Of a stretch of DNA of 64,000 nt, positions 6,799-16,676 are shown one piece after another (position 1 is the first letter of the stretch; each line of letters begins with the position of its first letter). Made by a program: the position numbers and the translations under genes. The notes under the pieces were generated by a model. The model had not been told where the DNA came from. It did no database searches and saw nothing but the letters and a program-made list of their open reading frames with translations. The stretch covers positions 806,001-870,000 of the forward strand of contig NZ_CP102664.1 in assembly GCF_026427355.1 (NCBI RefSeq), read 5' to 3'. The DNA comes from Sphingobium sp. JS3065. GTDB taxonomy: Bacteria > Pseudomonadota > Alphaproteobacteria > Sphingomonadales > Sphingomonadaceae.

Positions 6799-9375
6799 AT
6801 GAAACAGCTTCTTATGTGTAGCGCCGCGCTTGTCGTCGTCGCTGCGCCTATTGCCGCATTTGCGCAGTCGACTGGTTCGATTGACTTTGAGAATGAGATC
6901 ATCGTGACCGGCGCGACGACCCCGAAAGGGCTGGCCGGCGTTGAATTGCCCGAAACGAGCAAGGCCCGTGGCGTTCTGAACCAGGAAATCATCGAGCGCC
7001 AGATTCCGGGGCAATCGGTCAACGACATCATCAACCTGCTGCCCGGCGTCAGTTTCCAGAACAACGATCCCTTCGGTTCGGCTGGCGGCACCATGTATAT
7101 TCGCGGCTTCGACAATACCCGCATCTCGCAGACATTCGACGGCGTTCCGCTGAACGATTCCGGCGGTTATTCGATCTATTCCAGCCAGCAGCTTGATTCT
7201 GAACTGATCGAGCAGGTCAACGTCAACCTGGGCACGACCGATGTGGACAGCCCCACAGCCGCGGCGACGGGATCGACGGTCAACTACCGCACCCGCAACC
7301 CCACCGATGATTTCAGCGTGAAGGTGGTCGGATCGGCCGGCGATTCTTCCTTCTTCCGCATGTTCGGATCGATCGATACCGGCGTGTTCACGCCCTGGGG
7401 CACCAAGGCCTTCTTCGCCGCCAGCAAGGCGACCAACGACACGATTTTCAATAGCCGTGGCGAGATCAGCAAGCAGCAATATAATGCCAAAATCTATCAG
7501 CCGATTGGCGACAATGGCGATTTCATCTCCGTCGCGGCGCATTATAACGAAGCCTATAATAACCGTTTCGGTTCGGTGACGTTCCGCAATGACGGCGTTG
7601 GCACCGTTCCCAGCCGCTTCCCGAACGCTCGCGACGAGCGCGACTATGTGATCCCCTATTGCACCACGCAGATGCCGGCGATCGCAGGCGTTCCGGATGC
7701 CGCCACCAATTGCGGTTCGACCTTCGACGAGCGCGTCAATCCGTCGAAGACCGGCAATATCCGCATCAATTCCCGCTTCACGCTGGCCGACGACCTGATC
7801 CTGACAGTCGATCCCAGCTTCCAATATGTTCGTGCCAATGGCGGGGGTACGGCGACTGCGCGTGAAGGGTTCCGCGACATCGATTCGGGCAGCGGCGTCA
7901 CCAATGCGGTCGGTTACCTCGGCGGCAACCCTTATTTCGGCTATGACGTCAATGGGGACGGCGATCTGCTGGACTCGATCCGCGTGCTCGCGCCCAGCGA
8001 AACCAACACCCGCCGCTACGGCCTGATCGCTTCGCTGCGCTATAATTTCTCCGAGGATCAGTCAGTCCGCATTGCCTACAGCCTTGATTATGCGCGGCAT
8101 CGCCAGACCGGCGAGACCGAATTCCTGCGCAATGACGGCCAGCCGCTGCACGCTTTCCCGGAAGAGGGCAATCCGCTCAAGGATGCGACGGGCTCTATCT
8201 TGCAGAAGCGCGATCGCTTCTCCAAGGCGATCCTGAACCAGCTTGCCGGGGAATATCGCGGCAAGTTCGACGCGCTGACGGTCACGGCTGGCGTGCGCGC
8301 GCCTTTCTTCAAACGCGACCTCAACAATTACTGCGCGACGTCCAGCGCCACCGGCTTTGTCGAATGTTTCGGCACGAACAGCGCGGGCGCGGCGCAATAT
8401 GCGGCGCTCAACCCGACCGTTCAGGGGCCGCAGCGCCGCGTCTTCAAATATGACAAGGTTCTGCCGAACATCGGCCTGACCTATGACGTGACCGATGCGC
8501 TGGGTGTGTTCGGCAACTATTCGAAGGGCTTGCAGGTTCCCGGTACGGACAATCTGTACAACAGCTTCTTCTTCGCGCCGAACACAGCATCGGCCAAGCC
8601 GTCGCCCGAAACAACGGACAATTTCGACCTGGGCGTGCGGTATCGCAGCAGCAAGGTTCAGGCGCAGCTATCGCTCTGGTACACCATCTACCAGAACCGT
8701 CTGGCGTCGGCCTATGACCCGGAGACGGATCGCACACTGTACCGGAATTTGGGGCGCGTCGACAAATATGGCATCGACGGCAGCCTGTCCTATCGTCCGA
8801 TCCCGGAACTGATCTTCTATGCCTTCGGTTCCTATCTGAAGTCGAAGATCAAGGATGACGTGTTGTACGGCGAATGCACTGCCGCAAACGTCTTGGCGGG
8901 TATTGCGGGTTGCGCGGCGGCGGGTGATCCGATCTATGCCCAGACCAGTGGCAAGCGGGAATCTGGTGCGCCGGTCTACTCCATCGGCGGTCGGGCGCAG
9001 GCGACGCTGGGTCCGGTCGAACTGGGCGTGCAGGTGAAGCGGACAGGCCCGCGCTATGTCAACGATCTCAACCGTCCGTTCACCCTGGGCGGCACCATCA
9101 TCGGTGGCGTGGCTGTCAGCGGCGGCACGCAGGTCATGGACGCCAAGGCTCCGGCATATACTTTGGTCGATCTGGACGCGCGCCTCAGCCTTGCGCCGCT
9201 GGGGATGGGCGACAAGACCTATTTGCAGCTCAATGTCAGCAATGTGTTCGACAAGCTCTATTATGGCGGGTTTGACGGGCGTCTCGATGCGGGCTTTGTC
9301 GCGGCCAACAATCTGCCCTTCGTGCAGATCGGTTCGCCGCGCACCTTCATCGGCTCGGTGGTGTTCGGTTTCTGA
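6799..9375 (+). CDS. TonB-dependent outer-membrane receptor
   Basis: 858 residues. It begins with a signal peptide (MKQLLMCSAALVVVAAPIAAFAQ), then a TonB-box-like EIIVTG, a plug domain (NDIINLLPGVSFQN, MYIRGFDNTRISQTFDGVPLND) and a long beta-barrel ending in a phenylalanine (GSVVFGF) as outer-membrane proteins do. TonB receptors import iron complexes, vitamins or sugars using the proton-motive force. It stands alone with its own terminator, and no sigma, hydrolase or permease is adjacent, so the ligand cannot be told. The fecI-fecR pair at the left edge is 6 kb away and not obviously linked. Confidence 0.93.
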   Translation: MKQLLMCSAALVVVAAPIAAFAQSTGSIDFENEIIVTGATTPKGLAGVELPETSKARGVLNQEIIERQIPGQSVNDIINLLPGVSFQNNDPFGSAGGTMYIRGFDNTRISQTFDGVPLNDSGGYSIYSSQQLDSELIEQVNVNLGTTDVDSPTAAATGSTVNYRTRNPTDDFSVKVVGSAGDSSFFRMFGSIDTGVFTPWGTKAFFAASKATNDTIFNSRGEISKQQYNAKIYQPIGDNGDFISVAAHYNEAYNNRFGSVTFRNDGVGTVPSRFPNARDERDYVIPYCTTQMPAIAGVPDAATNCGSTFDERVNPSKTGNIRINSRFTLADDLILTVDPSFQYVRANGGGTATAREGFRDIDSGSGVTNAVGYLGGNPYFGYDVNGDGDLLDSIRVLAPSETNTRRYGLIASLRYNFSEDQSVRIAYSLDYARHRQTGETEFLRNDGQPLHAFPEEGNPLKDATGSILQKRDRFSKAILNQLAGEYRGKFDALTVTAGVRAPFFKRDLNNYCATSSATGFVECFGTNSAGAAQYAALNPTVQGPQRRVFKYDKVLPNIGLTYDVTDALGVFGNYSKGLQVPGTDNLYNSFFFAPNTASAKPSPETTDNFDLGVRYRSSKVQAQLSLWYTIYQNRLASAYDPETDRTLYRNLGRVDKYGIDGSLSYRPIPELIFYAFGSYLKSKIKDDVLYGECTAANVLAGIAGCAAAGDPIYAQTSGKRESGAPVYSIGGRAQATLGPVELGVQVKRTGPRYVNDLNRPFTLGGTIIGGVAVSGGTQVMDAKAPAYTLVDLDARLSLAPLGMGDKTYLQLNVSNVFDKLYYGGFDGRLDAGFVAANNLPFVQIGSPRTFIGSVVFGF

Positions 9376-9398
9376 ACGACCGTTCCGGTGTGAAAAGG

Positions 9399-9425
9399 AA
9401 GGGCGTGGAGAAATCCGCGCCCTTT
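9399..9425. terminator. Bidirectional terminator between the TonB receptor and mtgA
   Basis: AAGGGCGTGG (9399-9408) pairs with CCGCGCCCTT (9415-9424), loop of six, T-rich on the right and A-rich on the left, so it can serve both converging genes. Confidence 0.75.
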
Positions 9426-9426
9426 C

Positions 9427-10125
9427 CTATTTCAGGCAGCTATCCAGCCCGTCGCGCTGGACGATGCCGATGCGGGCGCGGATGCTGTTGCCGTAGCGGC
9501 GGGTGAAGCCGTGCGGATCGATGGCCTTGCGCTTCTTTGGAAGCGGCAGGACGGCGGCCAAACGGGCCGCTTCGGCGCGGGTCAGGTGCTGGGCGCCGTG
9601 ACGGAAATAGCGGATCGCGCCGGCCTGGGCGCCATAGGTGCCGATGCCGGTTTCCGCGACGTTGAGATAGACCTCCATGATCCGGCGCTTGCCCCAGATC
9701 GCTTCGATCAGGAGGGTGAACCAGGCCTCCAGACCCTTGCGGATGAAGCCGCCGCCCTGGAACAGGAAGACATTCTTCGCCGTCTGCTGGCTGATGGTGG
9801 AGCCGCCCCGGATACGGCCGCCGCTGGCATTGTGGCGCATGGCCTGGGCGATGGCGACGGCGTCGAAGCCGTGATGGCTGCAAAAGCGGCTGTCTTCGGC
9901 GGCTATGGCGGCGCGGGCCATGTCCGGGTCCATCTCGTCCAGGCTCATCCAGTCTTTGGTGATGCCATGGGGATCGAAGATCATCGTCCATGTCACTGGC
10001 GGCGGGATGAAACGGTAGATCACCACCATCAGCAGAGACAGGGCGACAAACCCGCCGAGGATTTTGAAGGCGAGGCGGAGCCAGCGCGAACGGCGTCTGG
10101 GGGAGGCGGATTTTGGGGCGGTCAT
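9427..10125 (-). CDS. mtgA: Monofunctional biosynthetic peptidoglycan transglycosylase
   Basis: 232 residues, the usual size. One N-terminal membrane helix (around residues 20-42) is followed by a single GT51 domain with the hallmark motifs EDSRFCSHHGFD (catalytic Glu), RGGSTISQQTAKNVFL, KGLEAWFT and EVYLNVAETG. There is no penicillin-binding transpeptidase domain. It polymerises lipid II into glycan strands on the periplasmic side of the inner membrane. It is transcribed leftward toward the shared terminator. Confidence 0.94.
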   Translation of the reverse strand: MTAPKSASPRRRSRWLRLAFKILGGFVALSLLMVVIYRFIPPPVTWTMIFDPHGITKDWMSLDEMDPDMARAAIAAEDSRFCSHHGFDAVAIAQAMRHNASGGRIRGGSTISQQTAKNVFLFQGGGFIRKGLEAWFTLLIEAIWGKRRIMEVYLNVAETGIGTYGAQAGAIRYFRHGAQHLTRAEAARLAAVLPLPKKRKAIDPHGFTRRYGNSIRARIGIVQRDGLDSCLK

Positions 10126-10224
10126 AACGTCGTGGTAACGTGATTGCCGGACGGTTCAAGTCCTCGCTTTTGGGCGGATACAGGGCGATGCGGGTGGTGG
10201 GACGAGCACCGTTTCTGTGATCAT

Positions 10225-10250
10225 AAAAAAGCCCCGGATCGCTCCGGGGC
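10225..10250 (-). terminator. Rho-independent terminator after rpoH
   Basis: On the minus strand GCCCCGGA-GCGA-TCCGGGGC (10250 to 10231) is followed by a run of six T (10230-10225). It lies 24 nt past the rpoH stop. Confidence 0.9.
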
Positions 10251-10273
10251 CATTTTTTTCTCTGTGGAGGAAC

Positions 10274-11188
10274 TCAGGCAGTGGCGAGACGGGTGATCTT
10301 GCCCAGCTTGTCGCCTGCGATCCGCATCATCGCCTTTTGCAGCTTTTCGAAGGCCCGTACCTCGATCTGGCGGACACGCTCCCGCGATACGCCATAGACC
10401 TGGGACAGTTCCTCCAGCGTCTTGGGTTCTTCGGCCAGGCGGCGTTCGGCAAGAATATGCTTCTCCCGCTCGTTGAGGTCGTCCATCGCCTCCACCAGCA
10501 TGTCGTGGCGCAGTTCGCTTTCCTGCTGGGCGGCGACACGCTCGTCCTGCAACGGATCGGTGTCGGCCAGCCAGTCCTGCCACTGCCCCTCGCCATCCTC
10601 GCGCATCGGCACGTTGAGCGACGTGTCGCCGCCCATCGCCATGCGGCGGTTCATGGATATGACATCCTCCTCCGTGACGCCCAGATCGGTCGCGATCTTC
10701 TTGACGTCGTCGGGATGCAGGTCACCATCCTCGAAGGCTTCGATATTGTTCTTCATCCGGCGCAGGTTGAAGAAAAGCTTCTTCTGCGCGGCGGTCGTGC
10801 CCATCTTCACCAGCGACCAGGACCGCAGGATGAATTCCTGGATCGAGGCGCGAATCCACCACATGGCGTAGGTCGCCAGGCGGAAACCGCGATCCGGCTC
10901 GAACTTCTTCACGCCCTGCATCAGGCCGATATTGCCCTCGCTGATCAGTTCGCTGACCGGCAGGCCGTATCCGCGATAGCCCATGGCGATCTTCGCCACC
11001 AGGCGCAGATGCGACGTCACGAGCTGCGCGGCCGCTTCCGAATCGGCATGCTCGGCATAGCGCTTCGCGAGCATATATTCCTGCTCGGGCGTCAGAATCG
11101 GAAATTTGCGGATTTCCGACAGATAGCGGTTGAGGCTGGCTTCACCGCCCAGCGCTGGAACCGCGGGGACATTGGTCTTTCCGGCCAT
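10274..11188 (-). CDS. rpoH: RNA polymerase heat-shock sigma factor (sigma-32)
   Basis: 304 residues. Region 2 is seen in AAAQLVTSHLRLVAKIAMGYRGYGLP and GFRLATYAMWWIRASIQEFILRSW. The RpoH-specific box QKKLFFNLRR is present, which separates it from RpoD and RpoS. Region 4 ends with LEELSQVYGVSRERVRQIEVRAFEKLQ. It directs transcription of chaperone and protease genes. I chose ATG 11188 (MAGKTNVP), which has an AAAGGTGA ribosome site; the frame is open 63 nt further upstream. Its 5' neighbour rluD reads the same way, 75 nt before. Confidence 0.96.
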   Translation of the reverse strand: MAGKTNVPAVPALGGEASLNRYLSEIRKFPILTPEQEYMLAKRYAEHADSEAAAQLVTSHLRLVAKIAMGYRGYGLPVSELISEGNIGLMQGVKKFEPDRGFRLATYAMWWIRASIQEFILRSWSLVKMGTTAAQKKLFFNLRRMKNNIEAFEDGDLHPDDVKKIATDLGVTEEDVISMNRRMAMGGDTSLNVPMREDGEGQWQDWLADTDPLQDERVAAQQESELRHDMLVEAMDDLNEREKHILAERRLAEEPKTLEELSQVYGVSRERVRQIEVRAFEKLQKAMMRIAGDKLGKITRLATA

Positions 11189-11263
11189 GTCGTCACCTTT
11201 CCCTTTCATGCGCGGCGGAACCCAGAAGAGGCGTTCGAAGCGCCGTCGCAAACTTATCCAAAT

Positions 11264-12214
11264 CTATACGTGAAGCTCGCTTAACAGTTCCTGCATATCG
11301 GCAGGGAGTTCGCTGTCGAAGCTGAGTGCCTCACCCGTTACAGGATGTATGAACCCCAGCCTTTTCGCGTGCAATGCCTGCCTTTTGAAACTCAGCGTTT
11401 CCAGTATCGATTTGAAACCTTTCCTCTCTCTACCGTAAACCGGGTCGCCGATCAAGGGGTGTCCCAGATGCGTCATATGGACGCGAACCTGATGCGTCCG
11501 CCCGGTTTCCAGCTTGCATTCGACCAAAGCCGCGCCACGCAGCTTCTGCAATGTCCGGTAATGGGTCACGGCATGTTTGCCGCGTCCTTCCCGACAAACC
11601 GCCATCTTCTTTCGATCAGCGTCGGAACGGCCGATCCATGTGTCGACCGTGCCGGCGCCCGGTTGAGGCACGCCATAGACGATCGCGGCATAAAGCCGGT
11701 CGATCGAATGGGCGGCGAATTGCTGCGCCAGCCCTTCATGGGCACGATCCGACTTGGCGACGACCAGCAGGCCGGACGTATCCTTGTCGATGCGATGGAC
11801 GATGCCTGGCCGCGCCACGCCGCCGATGCCGGACAATTGGCCCTGGCAATGATGGAGCAGCGCATTGACCAGCGTACCGTCCAGATTGCCCGCCGCCGGA
11901 TGGACGACCAGGCCTGCAGGCTTGTCTATGACGATCAGGTCGGCGTCTTCATGGACGATGGCGAGCGGAATATCCTGCGCGATCGCCTCCGCCGCGACCG
12001 GGGGAGGGAGGGTGATGGCGAAGGCTTGCCCCATCGCCACTTTTAACGAGGGATTGGGGGTGGGGCCTGCGCTTGACACCTGACCCTCTACGATCAGAGC
12101 CTTCAGCCGTTCGCGCGACAGGTCGGGCACCAGCTCGGCAAGCGCCTTGTCGAGCCGCATGCCGTCCTGCGCCTCGCCGATCGTCGCTTCAATGATGGAA
12201 ACCCCCGGAACCAT
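11264..12214 (-). CDS. rluD: 23S rRNA pseudouridine synthase, RluA/RluD family
   Basis: 316 residues. An N-terminal S4 RNA-binding domain (MRLDKALAELVPDLSRERLKALI) precedes the catalytic domain with the diagnostic motif GIVHRIDKDTSGLLVVAKS (catalytic Asp) and the later ETGRTHQVRVHMTHLGHPLIGDPVYG. It isomerises uridines in helix 69 or a related site of 23S rRNA. The gene lies next to rpoH in many alphaproteobacteria. It diverges from the JAMM peptidase gene with only 17 nt between start codons, so the two promoters must overlap. Confidence 0.93.
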   Translation of the reverse strand: MVPGVSIIEATIGEAQDGMRLDKALAELVPDLSRERLKALIVEGQVSSAGPTPNPSLKVAMGQAFAITLPPPVAAEAIAQDIPLAIVHEDADLIVIDKPAGLVVHPAAGNLDGTLVNALLHHCQGQLSGIGGVARPGIVHRIDKDTSGLLVVAKSDRAHEGLAQQFAAHSIDRLYAAIVYGVPQPGAGTVDTWIGRSDADRKKMAVCREGRGKHAVTHYRTLQKLRGAALVECKLETGRTHQVRVHMTHLGHPLIGDPVYGRERKGFKSILETLSFKRQALHAKRLGFIHPVTGEALSFDSELPADMQELLSELHV

Positions 12215-12231
12215 TGCGTAGGGATGTAGGA

Positions 12232-12630
12232 ATGAAGGTCAGGATTGCAAGAGTCCTTTTGGAACAAATCATGTCCGAAGCGGCGGCGGAGCCGAATGAG
12301 GTTTGCGGCCTGCTGCTGGGCGAGCCGGGGCGGATCGACGCGATCCGGCCCGCCGCCAATGTAGCGCCCGATGCGGCGCGGCATTTCGAACTGGATCCGG
12401 CGGCGCTGATCGCGGCGCACCGGGCGGCACGGGCGGGCGGGGCGCGGATCGTGGGACATTATCATTCGCATCCGGGGGGTGTGCCGGTTCCGTCCGTCAC
12501 CGATGCGGCCTGCGCCGTCGCGGACGGCAGTTTGTGGCTGATCGTCGGGGGCGGCGCGGCGCGACTCTGGGTTTCCGCGGGCGAGCATGAAAATGCACGC
12601 TTTGTTGAGGCTTCGCTGGTTATCATGTGA
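12232..12630 (+). CDS. JAMM/Mov34-family metallopeptidase (M67)
   Basis: 132 residues. It carries the complete zinc JAMM signature: an early Glu in EVCGLLLG and then GHYHSHPGGVPVPSVTD (H-x-H, Ser and Asp ligands). Bacterial stand-alone JAMM proteins cleave at the C-terminus of ubiquitin-like or sulfur-carrier proteins, or act on small thiol conjugates; no partner is encoded here. ATG 12232 is chosen because the codons before it have no ribosome site. The gene is followed 95 nt later by chpT. Confidence 0.85.
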   Translation: MKVRIARVLLEQIMSEAAAEPNEVCGLLLGEPGRIDAIRPAANVAPDAARHFELDPAALIAAHRAARAGGARIVGHYHSHPGGVPVPSVTDAACAVADGSLWLIVGGGAARLWVSAGEHENARFVEASLVIM

Positions 12631-12725
12631 GCGAAAGGCGGTGGGCCGGGCTTGCATCATGCGGCGGGGCAGCGCATTAGCCTTTCATTCCCTTCCTGAT
12701 TTTTTTCCGGCGGCAGTGAAACTTC

Positions 12726-13409
12726 ATGACCCATCCGACAGACAGTATCGCTTCTGGCAGTATCGATACCGGCAGCATCGAATTTGCCAGCCTGCTCTGT
12801 TCGCGGCTGTGCCATGACCTGCTCAGCCCCGTGGGTGCGCTCAACAACGGGCTTGAGTTGATGGCGGATGAGACGGACCCGGAAATGCGCCAGCGCTGCC
12901 TGGATCTGCTGGCGGACAGCGCAAAGACTTCGGCCAACAAGCTGAAATTCTTCCGCCTGGCCTTCGGATCGGCGGGCGGTTTCGGGGACGCCGTGCCCAC
13001 GCATGAGGCGCGTGTCGCGATAGAGGGCATGTTCGCCGCTTCCGGCCGGGTGAAGATCGGCTGGCTGGTCGAGGACGATATGCTCGACAAGCTGCCGGTG
13101 AAGGTGCTGCTGAACCTGGCGCTGATCGCGGGCGATGCGCTGGTGCGGGGCGGGCAACTCGACATTGGCGCGGAAAAGCGGCCGGGCGTCACGGAAATCG
13201 TGGTGCGGGCGGAGGGGCCGAAGCTGGTGCTCGATCCCGATTTGCGGGCGGCGCTGGCGGGGACATTGCCGCCGGAAGGGCTGGCTTCGCGGACGTCTGC
13301 GGCCTGGATGGTGCGAGCGCTGGTGACGAGCGCGGGCGGCGATGTCGCGTTGTCGCCGACTGGCGAGCCGGTACTGCTGTTCGGGGCATCCATTCCGGAC
13401 GCATATTAA
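12726..13409 (+). CDS. chpT: Histidine phosphotransferase ChpT
   Basis: 227 residues, close to Caulobacter ChpT. The phosphorylated histidine is in SRLCHDLLSPVGALNNGLELM (His30), followed by the second helix of the dimerisation hairpin, and a degenerate, non-ATP-binding Bergerat-like C-terminal domain. ChpT passes phosphate from the CckA hybrid kinase to CtrA and CpdR, and so controls cell cycle and motility. In this window clpX, the protease that removes CtrA in relatives, is also present. The gene is single and ends 270 nt before the converging glnA. Confidence 0.88.
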   Translation: MTHPTDSIASGSIDTGSIEFASLLCSRLCHDLLSPVGALNNGLELMADETDPEMRQRCLDLLADSAKTSANKLKFFRLAFGSAGGFGDAVPTHEARVAIEGMFAASGRVKIGWLVEDDMLDKLPVKVLLNLALIAGDALVRGGQLDIGAEKRPGVTEIVVRAEGPKLVLDPDLRAALAGTLPPEGLASRTSAAWMVRALVTSAGGDVALSPTGEPVLLFGASIPDAY

Positions 13410-13624
13410 GCGGTTTCCCGCAATTCCTCTGCCAGCAGGGCTATGATAGCGGCGGCGGGCAAGGGGCCGGGCCATTGCCTTCGCCCTTGGCATTTACTGC
13501 GCCGTTCAGGGCTTTTCCCAGCATCATAAGCGATGGGGTAGGCGGGCCTTCCCGCTTTGCCTTGCTTCCCATGCGGTGAAGCGGTTTGGGATCGAAGGCT
13601 TGTTTCTTCCAGTCCGGAGCAAGG

Positions 13625-13655
13625 AAAAGGCCCGGCCGCTTTCGCGACCGGGCCT
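13625..13655 (-). terminator. Rho-independent terminator after glnA
   Basis: On the minus strand GGCCCGGTCGC-GAAA-GCGGCCGGGCC (13654 to 13629) is followed by TTTT. It lies just past the glnA stop at 13680. Confidence 0.9.
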
Positions 13656-13679
13656 CTTTTCCGAACAGTCCCGAAAGGA

Positions 13680-15092
13680 TCAGGCGCTGTAATACATGTC
13701 GAATTCGACCGGCGAGGGAGCCATTTCCCAGCGGTACACTTCGGGCCACTTCAGTTCGATATAGGCTTCGATCTGGTCCTTGGTGAACACGTCGCCCTTC
13801 AGCAGGAAGTCGTGATCGGCCTCCAGGCTGTTGAGCGCTTCACGCAGCGAAGCGCAGACGGTCGGCACCTGGCTCAGTTCCTCCGGCGGCAGATCATAGA
13901 GATTCTTGTCCATCGCGGCGCCCGGATGAATCTTGTTCTCGATGCCGTCGAGGCCCGCCATCAGCAGCGCCGAATAGCAGAGGTACGGATTGGCCATCGC
14001 GTCGGGGAAGCGGAATTCCACCCGCTTCGCCTTGGCGCCCGCGCCGTAGGGAATACGGCAGGAGGCCGAACGGTTGCGGGCCGAATAGGCCAGCAGAACC
14101 GGCGCTTCGAAGCCCGGCACCAAGCGCTTGTAGCTGTTGGTGGTCGGGTTGGTGAAGGCGTTCAGGGCCTTGGCGTGCTTGATGACGCCGCCGATGAAGT
14201 AAAGGCACATGTCGGACAGGCCGGCATAGCCTTCGCCCGCGAACAGCGGCTTGCCACCATCCCAGATCGACATATGGGTGTGCATGCCCGAACCATTGTC
14301 CTGTGCGATCGGCTTGGGCATGAAGGTCGCGGTCTTGCCATAGGCCTGGGCGACGTTCCACACGACATATTTGTAGATCTGCATGCGGTCGGCAGTTTGC
14401 ACCAGCGTGCCGAAGGTCAGGCCGAGCTCGTGCTGGGCAGCAGCCACTTCATGGTGGTGCTTGTCGCAGGGCAGGCCCATTTCGAGCATGGTGGAAACCA
14501 TCTCGGCGCGGATGTCGGTGGCCGGATCGACCGGAGCGACCGGGAAATAACCGCCCTTGGCGCGCGGACGGTGACCCAGGTTGCCGCCTTCATATTCCTT
14601 GCCGGTGTTGGTCGGCAGTTCGATGTCGTCGATCTTGAAATAGCTCTGCGAATAGTCGCTCTCGAAGCGCACATCGTCGAACATGAAAAATTCGGCTTCC
14701 GGACCGACATAGACGGTGTCGCCGAAGCCGGCCGACTTCACGAACGCTTCGGCGCGCTTGGCGGTCGAGCGCGGGTCGCGGGTGTAGAGTTCGCCGGTGT
14801 CGGGTTCCACGATGTCGCAGAACAGGATCAGCATCGGGGTGGCGCTGAACGGATCGACATAGACGGCGTCCAGGTCGGGCTTCAGGATCATGTCCGATTC
14901 GTTGATCGTCTTCCAGCCTTCGATGGAAGAACCGTCGAACATCAGGCCCTGGGTCAGTTCATCCTCGCCCAGCACCGAAGCGACCATGGTCAGGTGCTGC
15001 CACTTGCCCTTGGGATCGGTGAAACGGACATCGACCCATTCGATCTCCTTTTCTTCGATCATCTTCAGGATGTCTTTAGGCGTGTTGGCCAT
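13680..15092 (-). CDS. glnA: Glutamine synthetase, type I
   Basis: 470 residues, the normal length for a GSI-beta enzyme. Recognisable motifs are [14 protein letters not shown], the latch and metal sites in [11 protein letters not shown], the active-site [13 protein letters not shown], and the ATP-binding region [10 protein letters not shown]. The adenylylation loop NLYDLPPEE has its tyrosine, so nitrogen control by adenylyltransferase is expected. It makes glutamine from glutamate and ammonia. Start ATG 15092 (MANTPKD) is preferred over a start 21 nt upstream. It forms an operon with glnB. Confidence 0.98.
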   Translation of the reverse strand: MANTPKDILKMIEEKEIEWVDVRFTDPKGKWQHLTMVASVLGEDELTQGLMFDGSSIEGWKTINESDMILKPDLDAVYVDPFSATPMLILFCDIVEPDTGELYTRDPRSTAKRAEAFVKSAGFGDTVYVGPEAEFFMFDDVRFESDYSQSYFKIDDIELPTNTGKEYEGGNLGHRPRAKGGYFPVAPVDPATDIRAEMVSTMLEMGLPCDKHHHEVAAAQHELGLTFGTLVQTADRMQIYKYVVWNVAQAYGKTATFMPKPIAQDNGSGMHTHMSIWDGGKPLFAGEGYAGLSDMCLYFIGGVIKHAKALNAFTNPTTNSYKRLVPGFEAPVLLAYSARNRSASCRIPYGAGAKAKRVEFRFPDAMANPYLCYSALLMAGLDGIENKIHPGAAMDKNLYDLPPEELSQVPTVCASLREALNSLEADHDFLLKGDVFTKDQIEAYIELKWPEVYRWEMAPSPVEFDMYYSA

Positions 15093-15185
15093 GTGAACTT
15101 GCCCTTCTTTCAAATACCCCCCCGAAGGGGCCGGTTGATATGCGTCCGCCAGGCTTCAGCAAGCCGGCGAGAACCTGTTGGAAAA

Positions 15186-15596
<411 letters not shown>

Positions 15597-15765
15597 TCAC
15601 CATGCCCCCCGAAGGCACGAGCCGCCTCTTTTCCCAATCAATTACCGTGCCAAATAGCGAATCGCTGGAAACTGCTTTCCGCGATGCAGCAACTTTTGTC
15701 CATATTGCCCGGATTCAGGGCAATGCCGGGGCGTGCTGCCCAATTTTTGAGCATGGTAACCACGA

Positions 15766-16596
15766 TCAGAGCTTGTAAGGCGGCGCGTCGAGACCCGCCG
15801 GACTCCTGGTGAATATCTCGCAGCCGGTTTCGGTGATGCCGATGCTGTGTTCGAATTGGGCCGAAAGGGTGCGGTCTCGCGTCACCGCCGTCCAGCCGTC
15901 CTCCAGCATCTTCACGCCCGGCTTGCCGATGTTGATCATCGGTTCGATGGTGAAGAACATGCCGGGTTTCAGTTCCGGGCCGGTGCCGGGGCGGCCGACA
16001 TGCACCACTTCCGGACTGTCGTGGAACACGCGGCCCAGGCCATGGCCGCAGAAATCGCGGACGACGCCATAACGATGCTTTTCGGCATGGCGCTGAATGG
16101 CGTGACCGATGTCGCCCAGCGTGTTGCCCGGCCTGGCCTGCTCGATGCCCAGCATCAGGCATTCATAGGTGACCTCGACCAGGCGGCGCGCCTTGATCGG
16201 CGCTTCGCCGCAGATATACATGCGGCTGGTGTCGCCATGCCAGCCGTCGACCAGCGGGGTCACGTCGATATTCAGGATATCGCCGTCCTTCAGCTTCTGA
16301 TCGCCCGGAATGCCATGGCAGATGACGTTGTTGAGCGATATGCAGCAGCTATGCGTATAGCCGCGATAGCCCAGAGTCGCCGGCACGCCGCCGCCGTCCA
16401 GAGTCATGCGGCGGACGATGTCGTCCAGTTCGCCTGTGGTAACGCCCGGAACGACGTGGGGTACCAGCGCGTCCAATATTTCCGCCGCCAGCCGCCCCGC
16501 CTTGCGCATGCCTTCGAAACCGGCCGCGTCATAGAGCTTGATCGCGGTCGAGCGGGAAATCGGCGCGTCCGCCGTCATCGTCATATATTCGGTCAT
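15766..16596 (-). CDS. map: Type I methionine aminopeptidase
   Basis: 276 residues. The five metal ligands are visible in context: DVTPLVDGWHGDTSRMY (two Asp), GHGLGRVFHDSPEVVH (His), MFFTIEPMIN (Glu) and AQFEHSIGITETG (Glu). It removes the initiator methionine from new proteins. ATG 16596 (MTEYMTM) is taken; a second ATG lies 4 codons downstream and an upstream one at 16614. It diverges from the cinA-type gene. Confidence 0.96.
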   Translation of the reverse strand: MTEYMTMTADAPISRSTAIKLYDAAGFEGMRKAGRLAAEILDALVPHVVPGVTTGELDDIVRRMTLDGGGVPATLGYRGYTHSCCISLNNVICHGIPGDQKLKDGDILNIDVTPLVDGWHGDTSRMYICGEAPIKARRLVEVTYECLMLGIEQARPGNTLGDIGHAIQRHAEKHRYGVVRDFCGHGLGRVFHDSPEVVHVGRPGTGPELKPGMFFTIEPMINIGKPGVKMLEDGWTAVTRDRTLSAQFEHSIGITETGCEIFTRSPAGLDAPPYKL

Positions 16597-16676
16597 GGAG
16601 GCGATTATAGGCAAGGATGCGGCATAATGCGAGGGGGCGGCTAGGCATGGCCCACTGCAGAGGCTATGGCCAGCCC